The translations under genes and the position numbers were made by a program. From Takakia lepidozioides (taxonomy: Eukaryota; Streptophyta; Takakiopsida; Takakiales; Takakiaceae), in contig CM060732.1 in assembly GCA_030704615.1 (NCBI GenBank), forward strand, positions 10,230,001 to 10,294,000: DNA of 64,000 nucleotides, given 5' to 3'. Numbering within the stretch: the stretch's first letter is position 1; each line of letters starts with the position of its first letter. The notes below the pieces were generated by a model. It saw only the letters and a program-made list of their open reading frames with translations, was not told where the DNA came from and made no database searches. Of this stretch, positions 45,968 to 57,474 are shown piece after piece.

Positions 45968-48401
45968 TGCCAGAGAGCCCCGCATCGTTACAAAATCCGG
46001 ACAAGTGCACGTAGGAAATTCCCCACGGTAACCTGATATTCTTGCATGAAGAATGAGCCAATAGACAGCACTGTGTAAATCCGTCCATACCCCGGCAGGG
46101 ACTTCGGTGATACGAGTCACCCGAGCTGCAAAATTCTAGCCGATTCCATCTTGCAGTCGTGATCTGCCACCCGAAGCGACACGGCGCACATTGTTTTTCC
46201 ATCTCTTTTTGTTGGGTGGGAATCAGGCACCGGGTGGAGGCATTGCCGGAGCATGTGGCACATCTGTGCCACAATGCATGAGGGCACCACCCGGGACCGT
46301 GCAAGACGGAACCCTCCTCCTCCTCCAGCATGCTTATCTCGGTTGATGACAGCGACTCGTCCCAAGTTTCACAGGCCAAATTGGGGGGGGAGGGGGCTTC
46401 ATTATCACCGAAGGACGAATTGTTCCCTTGACGCATCATGCCATATCGTCTGGGCAGAACCAAAACTTGTGGTCCTTTGACTCCCCACTATGATAAGGTC
46501 GGAACAACCCTGTGAATGTTGGAGCTGGAGTCCCCCTGGAGCCTTTGCATATTTTTGATTTGCATTTCTTGAAAGAGGGGGTCCGAATTGCCATGCAAGC
46601 CACTCTAGATCCTGGTGGGGTGCGTTCTATATGCCACTCACTGTCAATGCAATCAGATTCATGCACCAAGGACACCACCTTCTCCAATGGGATTCCTGCT
46701 GCTGTGCTTGCATGATCTGCACCTACTCCACTGGAAGAGGACCCACCTGGGAAGGGGCGGGCACACGACTTAGTCTGCACCAGAGACACCTTGGTATAGA
46801 GAAATTGACCCTGTCCGGCCGATGGGAATCTCCATCCGACCCTGGAGGAGTGTTCAATTTCCTTTTGCATGATCCAAATTTTTCCTCGCCTTCCAAATGG
46901 GGGACCCTGGATTGCAAAGGGGAGCCTTCAGTGCACCTGTTCAGAGCTCTGGCCATCTTCAATGGGTCTCCGGACCTACTCGCAGCCCTTAGCATCAACA
47001 AAGTCGTATTAGGGCCTTGCCTCCGGCCCGTCATCAGAAAATTTGGTACCTGGTTTGTTGTGTAAGTGCCCGCACCATGTCATCAGCAGTGGCCACATAC
47101 AAGTCACGTCCTGCTTTGGTAGATTGCTGCATCCAGGTGTTGTGAACAGTCTCCGCCAAATTACAGGATGGCATGTCGGATTGTCAACAACCCCAAATGA
47201 ATAGGCACGATGCAAAGTGAAATTTGTGTTTCTGGGATTGAAGAGGCTTACCGTCGTCATGAAAGCTCCCCACTGTCTGTACCTGAAGTGCCAGAAGAAA
47301 CCAACCAGTCCTCCAACTCTTCAGGTGGATACCAGTAGCAGCACCAGAGGAGAACCACCAACCCGGATTGCTTGGTAAGTGCTCTCAGCTCTTGAGGTGG
47401 CATTTTTGTACTTGAGGCAGGAGCCTTCCGTGCTCCAACTGGAGGTCAGGGCGAATGCAGCGCTTGTATAACGTGCCAGAGATTGATGGAAGAGGCATGT
47501 GCGCTCCTATTTTCTATTGGGACCTTAGGATCCCCCGAACCAAACACATGCCGCACTGCATTGAAATTTGCATGTGCACTATCACCCATGAAGCCCACAA
47601 AATTTGTGTTCTGCATTCCATTGCGCTGCATGACGGCCAGGAGCAAATTCCACATGAGCATCTGGGATTCAGTGCCTCCGACTGCATATCACAAATTGCT
47701 ATGGAGAGAACACGCTGGTATGTTGGATCGTACACATGGCACGCCATGGTTGTCCAACCCTTCACCCGTTTGCAGTGATCAAACATTAACCAACATTTAG
47801 CCAAATCTCCTCCAGGTTGCATTCGGCGGACTATGCTCACACCACTGCCTTCACCCACTGTGGACATCTTGAACAAATACACCTTGGACAAGCCCTGGCC
47901 AGGGAAGATACTGTTTTGAATGAATTCATAGCGACTCCTCCGTTTGAGGTCATAATGTTGTCCATGAATCCAGCACTGCCTGTGCCCATTCTGAGTGAGT
48001 GCATTCACCTGTGGTTTCGAATATTGGGAGAGCTCAACACAGAGAAGAAATGGTCCATCACTGCATCAAGCGAAATCTGCATTCTAGCATTGGTTGTGTC
48101 GCATCCCCTTCACCCAGTTATGTGTTTTTCCATGAATGTCTTGCTAGCAGCAAGCGCTATAGCAGAAGGTGTTGCACAAGGGGCATTGTGGAACTCCTGC
48201 TTCAGCAGATTTCCACGCTATCTCTGCAACTTCCTTTTGACACAGGATGCTCGTGTGTACCCATATGAATGCAGGCACGAGTCATTGTCTTGCATCGATG
48301 TGCCACCTAGTACATATGAGTGTGGCACACAGAAACACATGACGGGGAAAGTTTGCAGAACCTGCACACAAAAGTATTGGTCTTGGGAGGGGCAACCCCT
48401 A
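45968..48401 (-). pseudogene. M2 MULE transposase, central piece
   Basis: The minus strand from 48,401 down encodes TNTFVCRFCKLSPSCVSVC, then FPGQGLSKVYLFKMSTVGEG, WLMFDHCKRVKGWTTMACHV (first catalytic D), FVGFMGDSAHANFNAVRHVF (second D), then the linker RAASRSGDPLKMARALNRCT and finally FPTCTCPDFVTMRGSLA, where element A cuts it. Several frame changes are needed, so it is decayed. Its upstream codons continue beyond element B at 58,399. Confidence 0.75.
48393..48401. repeat. Target-site duplication of element B, left copy
   Basis: CAACCCCTA, identical to 58,399-58,407. Nine bases is the usual MULE duplication length. The duplicated codons lie in the M2 transposase gene just before APPKTNTFVC. 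Confidence 0.9.
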
Positions 48402-48575
48402 CGATGACACTACCGCGTGAGCCTGGCGCGTGAGCGTGTGAGCGTACGCTCACACAATGATGACGTGGCGTGAGCCTACGCTCACGCTGCTGACATGGCG
48501 CTGATGTTGACGTGGCGTGAGCCTGGTCCAGGTCATGCCACGTCACCACAAAGAAGGTGGGCCTATAACCGTGGA
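48402..48575. repeat. Left terminal region of element B with TGAGCGTACGCTCA palindromes
   Basis: GTGTGAGCG-TA-CGCTCACAC at 48,436-48,455 and a near copy at about 48,468-48,487, with further CGTGAGC units and GACGTGGC repeats. It ends at GGCCTATAACCGTGGA. Confidence 0.75.
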
Positions 48576-48685
48576 GCCCCCAACTGCGGATTTCACCACA
48601 TGAAGGTGAAACGGATGAAGGGTTTTGGGCTTTCCTGGAGTTCAACCTTCTGTTAACAGGAGCTTCATTTCGTAGAACTGAAATG

Positions 48686-48876
48686 AACCTCGTGTCGACA
48701 CAAGGGGGATTTGGAGAACTTCAACAAAACCTCGTGTTAACACGAGGTTGTTTTCCTGGAACAAAAATGAACTTCGTGTTGACACGATGTTGTTTTCTGA
48801 GAACTAAAATCATCCTTGTGTCAACACAAGGAGGATTTGGAGAACTTCAAGTTAAACCTCGTGTTGAGACGAGGTT
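48686..48876. repeat. Family C palindromes, regular five-copy array
   Basis: Five palindromes with arm AACCTCGTGT and its complement occur at 48,686, 48,728, 48,770, 48,812 and 48,855, a spacing of 42-43 bases. The central dinucleotides are CG, TA, TG, CA and TG. The array lies just beyond the 3-prime end of transposase M3. Spacers share GGAGAACTTCAA or GGAACAAAAATGAA-like text. Confidence 0.9.
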
Positions 48877-49038
48877 GATTTGATCATCTGTCTATTGAAG
48901 GTAGTTTCTTGTGTTTGCTAATGAAAAGAGAATGACAAACCAATGCGACAAATGCATTGACCCACGCATTGCAAAGATGTTAGACGACATACATTGAGAG
49001 TCACTGGACTTGAACAGTCATTCCATTACAAGTTGTAG

Positions 49039-52000
49039 TCAAGGAAAACACAAATTTTTATGGGCTTGTATCCGCTGTAGAAGTGTGTTGACTTCGTTGA
49101 AACTCATAGTGGCTTGGTGAATGAAGAAATCGCGCTTTGGATCACAAACCATCCTTCTCAAGAAGACGAAGTAAAGGTGTTTTGCACGGTATGAACTTCC
49201 CTCTCTTTCCCAAACTACTTGAAAGCATACCAACAAAATCAGGACATGTACAATTGGGAAAATTGGAAACAGTGATTTCGTACGTCCTGTCCTGCAGCGC
49301 AGATGCGGATGAGATCATGGTGAAGACCCGACCATACCCTGGATCAGGCACTTCCATTGTTCCCGCAACACGAGCGTGAAGCATTCTGGCGGACTCAATT
49401 TTGCCGTAGTGTTCTGCGGTTGGAGGGAATCGTCGAACCAGCTTCCCATTCCGTCTGGTTGCCACAAGTGAGCGTCAGGCGGAGGTACCCTGAACCGCTT
49501 CCACTTGAAGCACCTTCACGTGCAATGGAATGTCTGGCTAGGGAGAAACCCGCCTCTTCCAGCATTGCGATCTCTCGGTGAGTGAGACCTGTGCCCATCT
49601 TCACAGGCCACACGGTTGGTGGAGTAGGCTTCCTTACCACGGAAGGCCTCACTGTACCATGCACACATCTCCCACAATCGTCAGCGCAGAACCAGAACTT
49701 GTGGTTCTTTGCCTCGCCTTGTCCGTAAGGGAGAAACAAACCCGTGAATGTAGGAGCTGCAGTGCGTTCTTTCCCTCTGGAGATTAATGATGTACATTTT
49801 TCATGATTGGTGGCCCTGATCGCCGCGCATTTCACACGAGATCCAGCACTTGTGCGTTCTATATGCCAAACCTCGTCCAAGCCCATGGACTCGATTATAT
49901 GCGGCACCACGTTCTGGTCTTCAACCATTGCAGTGACAATGCTTGATGCAGGGGTCCAGTCTGGGGCAGAGTAGCCCTCACCTGTGGATGTTCCGCAATT
50001 CCATCTCTGATCCAAGGGAACACGTGGCGTCGAGAAGTTCACCCTGTCCGCCCTATGGGAATCTGCATCCGATCCCGGAGGGGTGTCCAATTTCCGTTTG
50101 CAAGACCCGAATCTCTCTTCGCCTTCCAGATGGGGAACTCTTCCCACGAGAGGGGTGCCATCTGCACATATGCTCACTGCCCGCGCTATTTTGCTGGGAT
50201 CCCCTGATCTTCCAGCTGCCCGCAACATCAACTCGCTCCTGTCCGGACCTTTGCCACCAAGGCCACCCCTCAAGAATGACCTATATCTGGTTTGCTGCTG
50301 CAGAGCACGAATGAGGTCATCGGCCGTCGCCGCATACAAATCTCTCCCTTTTTTGCCGGATTGCAACCAGGCATTGTGCACTGTCTCTGCAAGATTGCAA
50401 GAAGGCATGTCCGCCATCTCCTCAATGGACATATGCTGCAAGGCAAAAAAACAGAAAGCCGATATTAGGATTGGACCCTGAAAGATATATCCGAAGCACC
50501 CAAACGAAGGTGAATACATTGGAGGCCATAACTCGAATGAGAGCTTCCCACATGAGCTTTTGTGAATCTGTGTCCTCTAACTGCATGTCACACACTGCAA
50601 TTGTCATGACCCGCTGGTACACAGGGTCGTAAACATGACATGCCATTGTGGTCCAGTCTTTAACCCTCTTGACATGATCGAACATAAGGAAGCAGTTGCC
50701 AAGATCGCCACCCTTCTGCATACGTTTAACCAGGCTGACCCCGCTGCCCTCACCTTTTGTGGACATTTTGAACAAGAACACTTTCCTGGCTCCTTGTCCC
50801 GGGAAAACGCTGTCTTGGATGTAGTCATACATGCTCCTTTTCTTCAAATCCATAATATTGTCCATATAACCTCGGCTCCCAGAGCCCATTCTTAAAGCGT
50901 TCACCTGATTCCTAATGTTTGGAGAAGTCAAAGTTGAGAAATGGTCCATAACAGTGTCCAAAGCCGATCCCTCCAGTATTCCTCCAACCGAATTTGATGC
51001 ACACAGAATACGGCTTTCCAGAAAGGACTTGCTCGCCCCCATGGCAATTGCAGATGTGGTTCCAGTTGGATTGGTATCCAACTCTTGCCTTATCAGACGC
51101 GAGACTGTGTCAACGCTCTCCCTATAATCCCCCTTGGACACAGGGTGGTTGTGAAAACCGAAATGGACACAGGCTCTAGTCAGGGTTTTGAATCGATGCA
51201 CCACATAATACATTCTGGCGCCACACAAAGCAAGGCAGCAAGGTGGTACCCTACAGAACTTGCACACAAAAGTGTTACTGTATGGTGGTGTCACCCCAGG
51301 CTTGAATGGATTCTCACTGACACCATCCCATTCGCTTTGGTTTTGCACACCTGACAATGCGAAGTGTCTGCATTTCATGTTCTCGCATTTCAGGTGCCCA
51401 TTACAGACTGTTCGCCTGAATATGAGGTTGTCGTTGTTGTGAATATTGGAGGTTTTTGTGCGGCACCAAGGGTGCCCATCGTGCTTTTTGTCCATTCCTT
51501 CCAGGAGACTAGAAATGCCCCCCAAGCGACCAGGAGGAGGCAGCTCGAAAACAGTATTACCATCAAAAGATTCCGGCAAGAATGCCACCCTCTGAATATT
51601 GAAAGTGCTCCAGTCTATCCCCCTCAACTCACTCTTGAATCCTGCCATCCCACCCATGCTTTCAGTTTAGGAATGACACTGGTGATCTCCTCCACATCTG
51701 CTTCTACATGTGGACATGGCTGATCCACGGGCGGTATTGCACATGTGTCATCGGAGGATGAGTCCGAAAGCTCAACTACAGTGTTAACGGTACTCGTCTC
51801 CTTCTTGACAACCACGGGTGTTTTCTCCTGGGCCACTGATGCTGCCGTGCCAGGAGTTACGAAAGATCCTGCAGACTGTCTCAGAGGAGCACTGAGCACC
51901 CTGTATCTGCCTGGAGGCACTCTCCATTGTGTGGCTGGTGCAGTATGCGAAGGTTTCTGGAACACGTACTTGAGCAGTTTTCCATTGGCATCGTACACTT

Positions 52001-52253
52001 CCCTTTGAAGGAATAGAGTTCCATTTTCCAACCGAAACTGCGTTGCGAGGACGTGTTCATGCACCAGCGCAAAACCATCATCTTCCACCTCGTAAGAAAA
52101 TGGCACAGGGTGGTCCTCACTGAAGAAGTCCGCGTCAAGGGAGCCCATGGCCTGGGAGGCCATATGTCGATGTTGCTTCAGAAAGTAGAGTTCACAGTCC
52201 GACGGTGCTTGTGAATGCAAATTGTGTGGGAGCGGAGTTTTTGGCGTCCTCAC
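49039..52253 (-). pseudogene. MULE transposase M3 of element B, internally deleted
   Basis: Minus frames in order: about 52,253-51,624 (FSYEVEDDGFALVHEHVLAT, THTAPATQWRVPPGRYRVL-like block), 51,657-50,540 (CENMKCRHF, FVCKFCRVPPCC, FLMFDHVKRVKDWTTMACHV with the first catalytic D), then after a putative intron (about 50,535-50,435, ending TTGCCTTGCAG) MPSCNLAETVHNAWLQSGKK and on to a SWIM-type YEITVSNFPNCTCPDFVGM near 49,250. The segment with the second D (FMADNAQANW in M1), CGFHW and the catalytic E is absent, so M3 should be unable to transpose on its own. The second half of its SWIM finger is also disturbed by frame change near 49,190. Confidence 0.75.
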
Positions 52254-53176
52254 AGAGAATTGCAGGTATCGCTCCGGCTTGCAGATCTCCTAACGCGGGT
52301 TTCCACTTCTGTGAAATGTCTCCCCATGCGAACCAAGCGCATGGTCAAAGAGTGCCCAAATGCGGAGTCCATAATGTCAGCCCTAATCCTAGAATCCAAC
52401 TGTTTTTTCACAAGTGCCCCACCAGTGCATTCGTTGACAGATTGACTGACAGAGCCGCCGTTTGGTTGTCATGTCAGAGAGGCCAGAAGAGATGCCCATT
52501 TCCATTTAATTTTAACGGCACCTGCACCGCTGTACAACTGTACATACTTGACATTCCTCTGGAACATCCCAAAATAAATTGCCCAATAATGAACTTTTTC
52601 AGATGAGAGGTGATTAGACCCAACGATTTTTGGATGGATGAGGATCCAATGATCTCCGCCGATATTTCATAACGATTAGATGGACACGTGTTCGCCATGC
52701 ATGTGGAATGAGTCAGTGGCGCACTGAACGTTGCGAGCGAACATCTTGGCGTTGAAGGCCTTGCGATGAACCTCCCATAGTCCTCTTTTTTCCCTCTTCT
52801 CCTTATTGTCTTTGCAACCCTGGATTCTGCAGAGACGGTGACCCCATTCCGAGGGAGAAGCAAGCGTCGAAGAACACTTTATTTCACATCAAACAAGCAA
52901 AGGGCACGCGCTAAGGAGAGGATGAGGAAGGCGAGACGGGAACTTAGAAACAGGTCTTCAAAGAGCAGGGAGGACAAACGGACGCGGAAACGATGCCGTC
53001 TGCCCTTGTTTCGCACCATCGGGACCTCCTTGGAAGCATGCTACCTCCAGACCAAATGGAAAGATTGAATGCGTCAGGAGCATCATCAAGTGCAAAGAAG
53101 AAACCGGAGGTGGCTATGAACTCTCTTTCTCTCTCTCTGATTCTGTCTGGTTCTTGCTAAGCATTGAGGTCGACAT

Positions 53177-53685
53177 CAACCTTGCGTCAACGCAAGGTTG
53201 AAGTCGACCTCCTAAGTGTATATTGGGCATCAAAACAGTGCAGATGCTGCACTACAATCAAGCTAGACAGACATGGATGCTTGCGACGCATCATCAAGTT
53301 CGAAGAAGAAGAAGAGACAGCAATCTCCTTTTCCTGTAGCTTTTGTGTTTGTTCAACACCGATCCGAGAGCTCGCAATCAACCTTGCGTCAACGCAAGGT
53401 TGATGCCAACCTCCATGGTGTATGTTAGAACTTCTAGTGAAACGAACAGATGCCGCACAGGAATCAACATTGCGTTGACGCAAGGCTGGTTTTGATGATT
53501 TTTTTGTTCAATGGAAGCGTCCGATCTCTCATACCCTGAACTGTAAGGTAGGGAAAGTTGATTAGTTGAAGCTCCCAAAAGAACCCTACGTCAACGCAAA
53601 GCATTTTTTTGCTTCAAAAGTCTTTCCTGTATGCCTTTCAGTCTAAACTACCCCCATCAATCAACCTTGCGTCAAAGCAATGTTG
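53177..53685. repeat. Family B palindromes upstream of and in intron 1 of gene B
   Basis: Arm CAACCTTGCGT and its complement around a central dinucleotide, 24 bp in all, at 53,177 (CA), 53,379 (CA), 53,465 (TG), about 53,583 (degenerate, CA) and 53,662 (CA). The first copy is extended to an imperfect 46-bp inverted repeat by flanking GAGGTCGAC and GTCGACCTC. Confidence 0.9.
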
Positions 53686-55103
53686 ATCCATGGGCTCAAT
53701 CTGTCACTCACAGATAATTCATTCTGTGCAGAGGAAAAGAAAAAGGAAATCCGAGGGGGAAGATTTGGCCGCGTCAGAAGGTGAAGGTGAGGAAGACTCA
53801 TTGGAGGGAAACTATGAAGACAAGGCCGAGGAGATAATTGGTGGGCAAAAAGTGAACTCGTCGAAGGTGATTCTGTCGATGGAGGTTCCCGGCGGAAACC
53901 TGGTCATTCCGCTGTGCAGGATGATCTCCATGCCCGCTGTTCGACCGGCATTGAGGAATGATATAACGAAGTTGAAGAACGACTTTGTTCACGGCTATGT
54001 CAAGGGATCAGCAGTGTTCTACGTATCCACTATGAACACGAAAGGAGAGGAGTGTCTTGTAACAGAGGACATTGAGCAAGGTTGGGATGCATGCTGGCGG
54101 GATGTAAACAGGGAGTTCGAGTTTAAGCTGTCCAAAAAGGCCTCCACAAAAGCATTCATGGGAAAGATGTTTTTTGTTTGGGATGGGAACCACAGACTGC
54201 TTGCCTGGATGGATTACATTTCAAGCTTGCACTTGGACGACATCGAATGGCACTGGATTGAAGGCGAAAGCAGAGTACTATGATTCCCACACAGAAGAGC
54301 AGCGGTCTGCAACTGGGCTTGAGGACATGAATTTCGAATGAAAAATCAATCATGAGTGCATTCGACAAACAGATCCGGATAGCAGACCCAGGTCTTGGCA
54401 CGGAATTTCTGGAGCAGGTGAAAGCACACTATGACAAGTATGGCTCCAAGCCAAAAATGACTCAAGAGAAACTACATCGCCTTTCCATTTCAATGGTGGA
54501 CAATGCAACCAAAATCAGGTGGTTGGAGATATGGAATTCGGATCCTCTTGTGAGAGACACGAACATGTTCCCAACTCCAGAGAGGGACCCGAAGACACAA
54601 GCAATAAGAGTTGTTAGCGACCACACATTCGACCAGTGGCTACACAAAGCCACATTCTGGAGCCAGGTAAGGTTTGAACCAAACCATTTTCAGACATTTG
54701 TGTTGCTCCGTAACCTCTCCCAAATTCTTACGAGCTTTCTTGTTGCAGTTAGAAAAACGTGCAGTGGCTGCACTTGCTGAGTCGATGGCAGACTACAAAA
54801 TCCAGATGGCTTGCCCCCGGATCACACTGAGGCCTATATCAGGAGATGGAAGCTCGCTGTCTGGAACAACTGCTTCTTCAGGGAGTTTGAGAAAGAGAAA
54901 GGAATCTCCAGGTCTTATGAATTCAAAAACCAGTACAACAGCGAGCAAGCAATGAAGCAAGTGTTGTACAGGTGTGACCTCCTTGAATCAAAATTGGTGC
55001 TTGAAGGGCATGTTTCTGCAATCTTGTGTCGTTCTTTCCCATAAAGAATTGCGAATTTGCAGTGCTTTGCGAGATCTCTGAGGGCTCTGCATGTGCAGTC
55101 GAG

Positions 55104-55724
55104 CAACATTGCGTTAACGCAAGGTTGTTTCCCATTGTCCTGGTTTCCTTACCTATACCTGGGTATCCCATAATGCCGTTTTTCTGAATGTGAAAGGGGA
55201 TAAACTGACAGGAAAATCAGCCTTGCGTCAACGCAAGGTTGATGAAGTGGCAGGCTATGTAGCTTTTCCTGTGGTTTTGGGCTGTTCAAATCCAGTTCCA
55301 ATGCTGCCAAGATGAACATAAGACTGTTTGGAGTCGGTTTGAAATGCTATTTACAACTTTCACTGTACCAACAAACAGACTTGCGTTGACGCAAGGTTGT
55401 TTGGCGGTATGGATTGCTGGAAATTTCCCGCAGCCATCCCCCGATTTCAATACAATTGTAGGAAACTTATGATTATCAGATACATTGACATGTGTTTCAA
55501 CAGAGGATTTCAACATTGCGCCAACGCAATGTTGAATATCCGCACCAGTACATAGTCAGATGGTAGTTTTCAGGCATGTTTTTCCATTTCCTCTCTGAAT
55601 GAAAACAACCTTGCGTTGAAGCAATGTTGAATTGCGCTTCTCAGTCGTTGTCTCTATCAATACAACATTATCATTTGGTGTTCCCCATTTCTGCTCGAAT
55701 GAACATTGCGTCAACGCAAGGTTG
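55104..55724. repeat. Family B palindromes in a large intron of gene B
   Basis: Six copies at 55,104 (centre TA), 55,218 (CA), 55,376 (TG), 55,511 (CA), 55,606 (TG) and 55,701 (CA). All lie between the exons ending near 55,045 and starting near 55,850. Spacing is about 95-160 bases, unlike the tight arrays of families A and C. Confidence 0.9.
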
Positions 55725-57474
55725 ATTCGGGATTTCAAAAGTAGAATTCTCAGTGTTGCCTTCCTGCATTTCAATATCTTTTTCCGGATGTGTGTTCTTT
55801 TCGTTTTCTGATCGAATGACTGTCTGGGTTTTTTGTGTGTGATTCAGGTATATGTATCATATCCTCATACCGGGAAAGTACCTTAGCGATGACCCAGACT
55901 TCATCTATTCATGGGCTGACCCCTCCAATGACAAGACAATGTACACGGCTGGTATTGCCAAAGACTGGAGCAGGGCGCACTTCCGAGACTGTGGGTGGTA
56001 CCTCGACCTGCCAAAACAGGACACTCCATTCGATGAAGTTGTTTTGAGAAACCTGAACGACAATGCCGCAGCGATTGCCCCATTGGCTGACAAAGACATC
56101 CAGGACAGAATCATTTCGGCTCTGGCTGCAAAAGAGCCCGAGAAAACTGCTACTCCAAAACGAAAGGGGAAGATTGTCGGGGATCGAAGGGGAAGGGAAA
56201 AGTGCAGCTCCGCAAGGACAGGGACCGTCAGAGGTTCCTGAAAGACAGCCTTCTCCCAAGGAGGGATAGGAGAACATCAAAGTCGAGGGAGCAAGTTTTC
56301 GAGGCGAGAGAACATCCCTCCAGGTTTTGGGCCAGTTCAATCGTAAGGTGCTGAATGAAAGTTTTCTTGCAATGATGGAGTCCAGGAAGTCCACATTCAA
56401 GGGGTGCCCTCGAAATCATGGGACATGCTTGTTTCGTTCCTCACTCAGGTGAACACTTATGTCTAAACTGTTGTATGAATAATTGTGTTTTGGCAGCTTG
56501 TTGTGGCTTGTCCAGGGGATTGATCTCCTGTTAGATTTGGATTGGGCTTCTTACACTGTCTCATGTTTTTGGCTGTAGGTCACAAAAAGTCCGGAATGGG
56601 TGAATGGAGTTCAGCAGGCATACGCGACTGACCTTGTGGTGCTGGACATTCCTGACGGTTTTCCTGTCCCTGATGTGTTTCCTTCCAATTCGACCCCGAC
56701 TTGGAACAAATCGATTCTCGTTACTGGCAGTGGGCTTTCTCGTTCAGCAACAAGTTCCTTTCGGACTCGGGGGCTCTTCTTCTCATGCAGTCAAAGGACA
56801 TGTCGGCTCGAAGAACTCTTTTCAGCTACATGAAAGCTTCCGGGTTTCGTGTCATCAAAACTTGGACATGCATCAATACTCTGCCTCTTACGAAGGGCGA
56901 GTTCCCAGGGCAGAAAGTGAGTTGGTCCTTTCAATTGATGTTTCGTGGTTTTTGGTAAATCAAAATGGTGGGTTATGTCTTTTGTCTCATTCTCTCTTCG
57001 TGATTATTGACAGACACGGGTGTTCGAAGCTTTGTGCCTGGTGAGGCGGAAGGACACTCTTCCTGCTGGTGTTGCTGAGTTTTAGTTGAGGGACCTTGCA
57101 GCTCACATTGACCCCACCTGCGAGCCTGTGGAGGATGATGTTATCTTCAATTACGTCGACTCGGGTTGGACTATGAAAAGGTCGATTGGTGTCCCTTGGA
57201 GAGGTGCACGGGAGAAATCTCAGCTTTCATGCAGACTTTGGTGGAGACATGCAGCCATCATGGTGGACGAGTGGTTGACTTGTCTATGGGCACAGGTGGG
57301 GCCCTTCACATTGTGTTTGACATATGGGCAGTGACCTTAGGGAAACCCTGTTTTTATTTCTCGTTCTTCTTGGATTTGCAGGAGCATGTTTTCATGCTTG
57401 CAAGAGCGCCGGAAGGCACTTCTTCGGCATGGAAGCTGATACGGAGCTCTCTCTCAAGCAAGCTTCGTCAGCTT

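Larger units (their letters stand above)
52838..57474 (+). pseudogene. ParB-fold / methyltransferase-like fusion, copy B, frameshifted
   Basis: Homologue of gene A in the opposite orientation. Basic exon 52,838 to about 53,095 (SKRRRTLYFTSNKQRARAKE). ParB-like exon from 53,732 (IPLCRMISMPAVRPALRNDI, MFFVWDGNHRLLAWMDYI). Helical exons at about 54,340-54,665 (SMSAFDKQIRIADPGLGTEF), 54,750-55,045 and 55,850-56,190 (YHILIPGKYLSDDPDFIYSW). Methyltransferase-like part: LVVLDIPDGFPVPDVFP (56,636-56,686), FLSDSGALLLMQSKD, VIKTWTCINTLPLTKG, and VVDLSMGTGACFHACKSAGR joined over an intron at 57,296-57,381, then HFFGMEADTEL. Frame changes near 54,255 and 56,705 are not splice-related, so the copy is probably inactive. 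Gene A at the same places is open. Confidence 0.7.
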
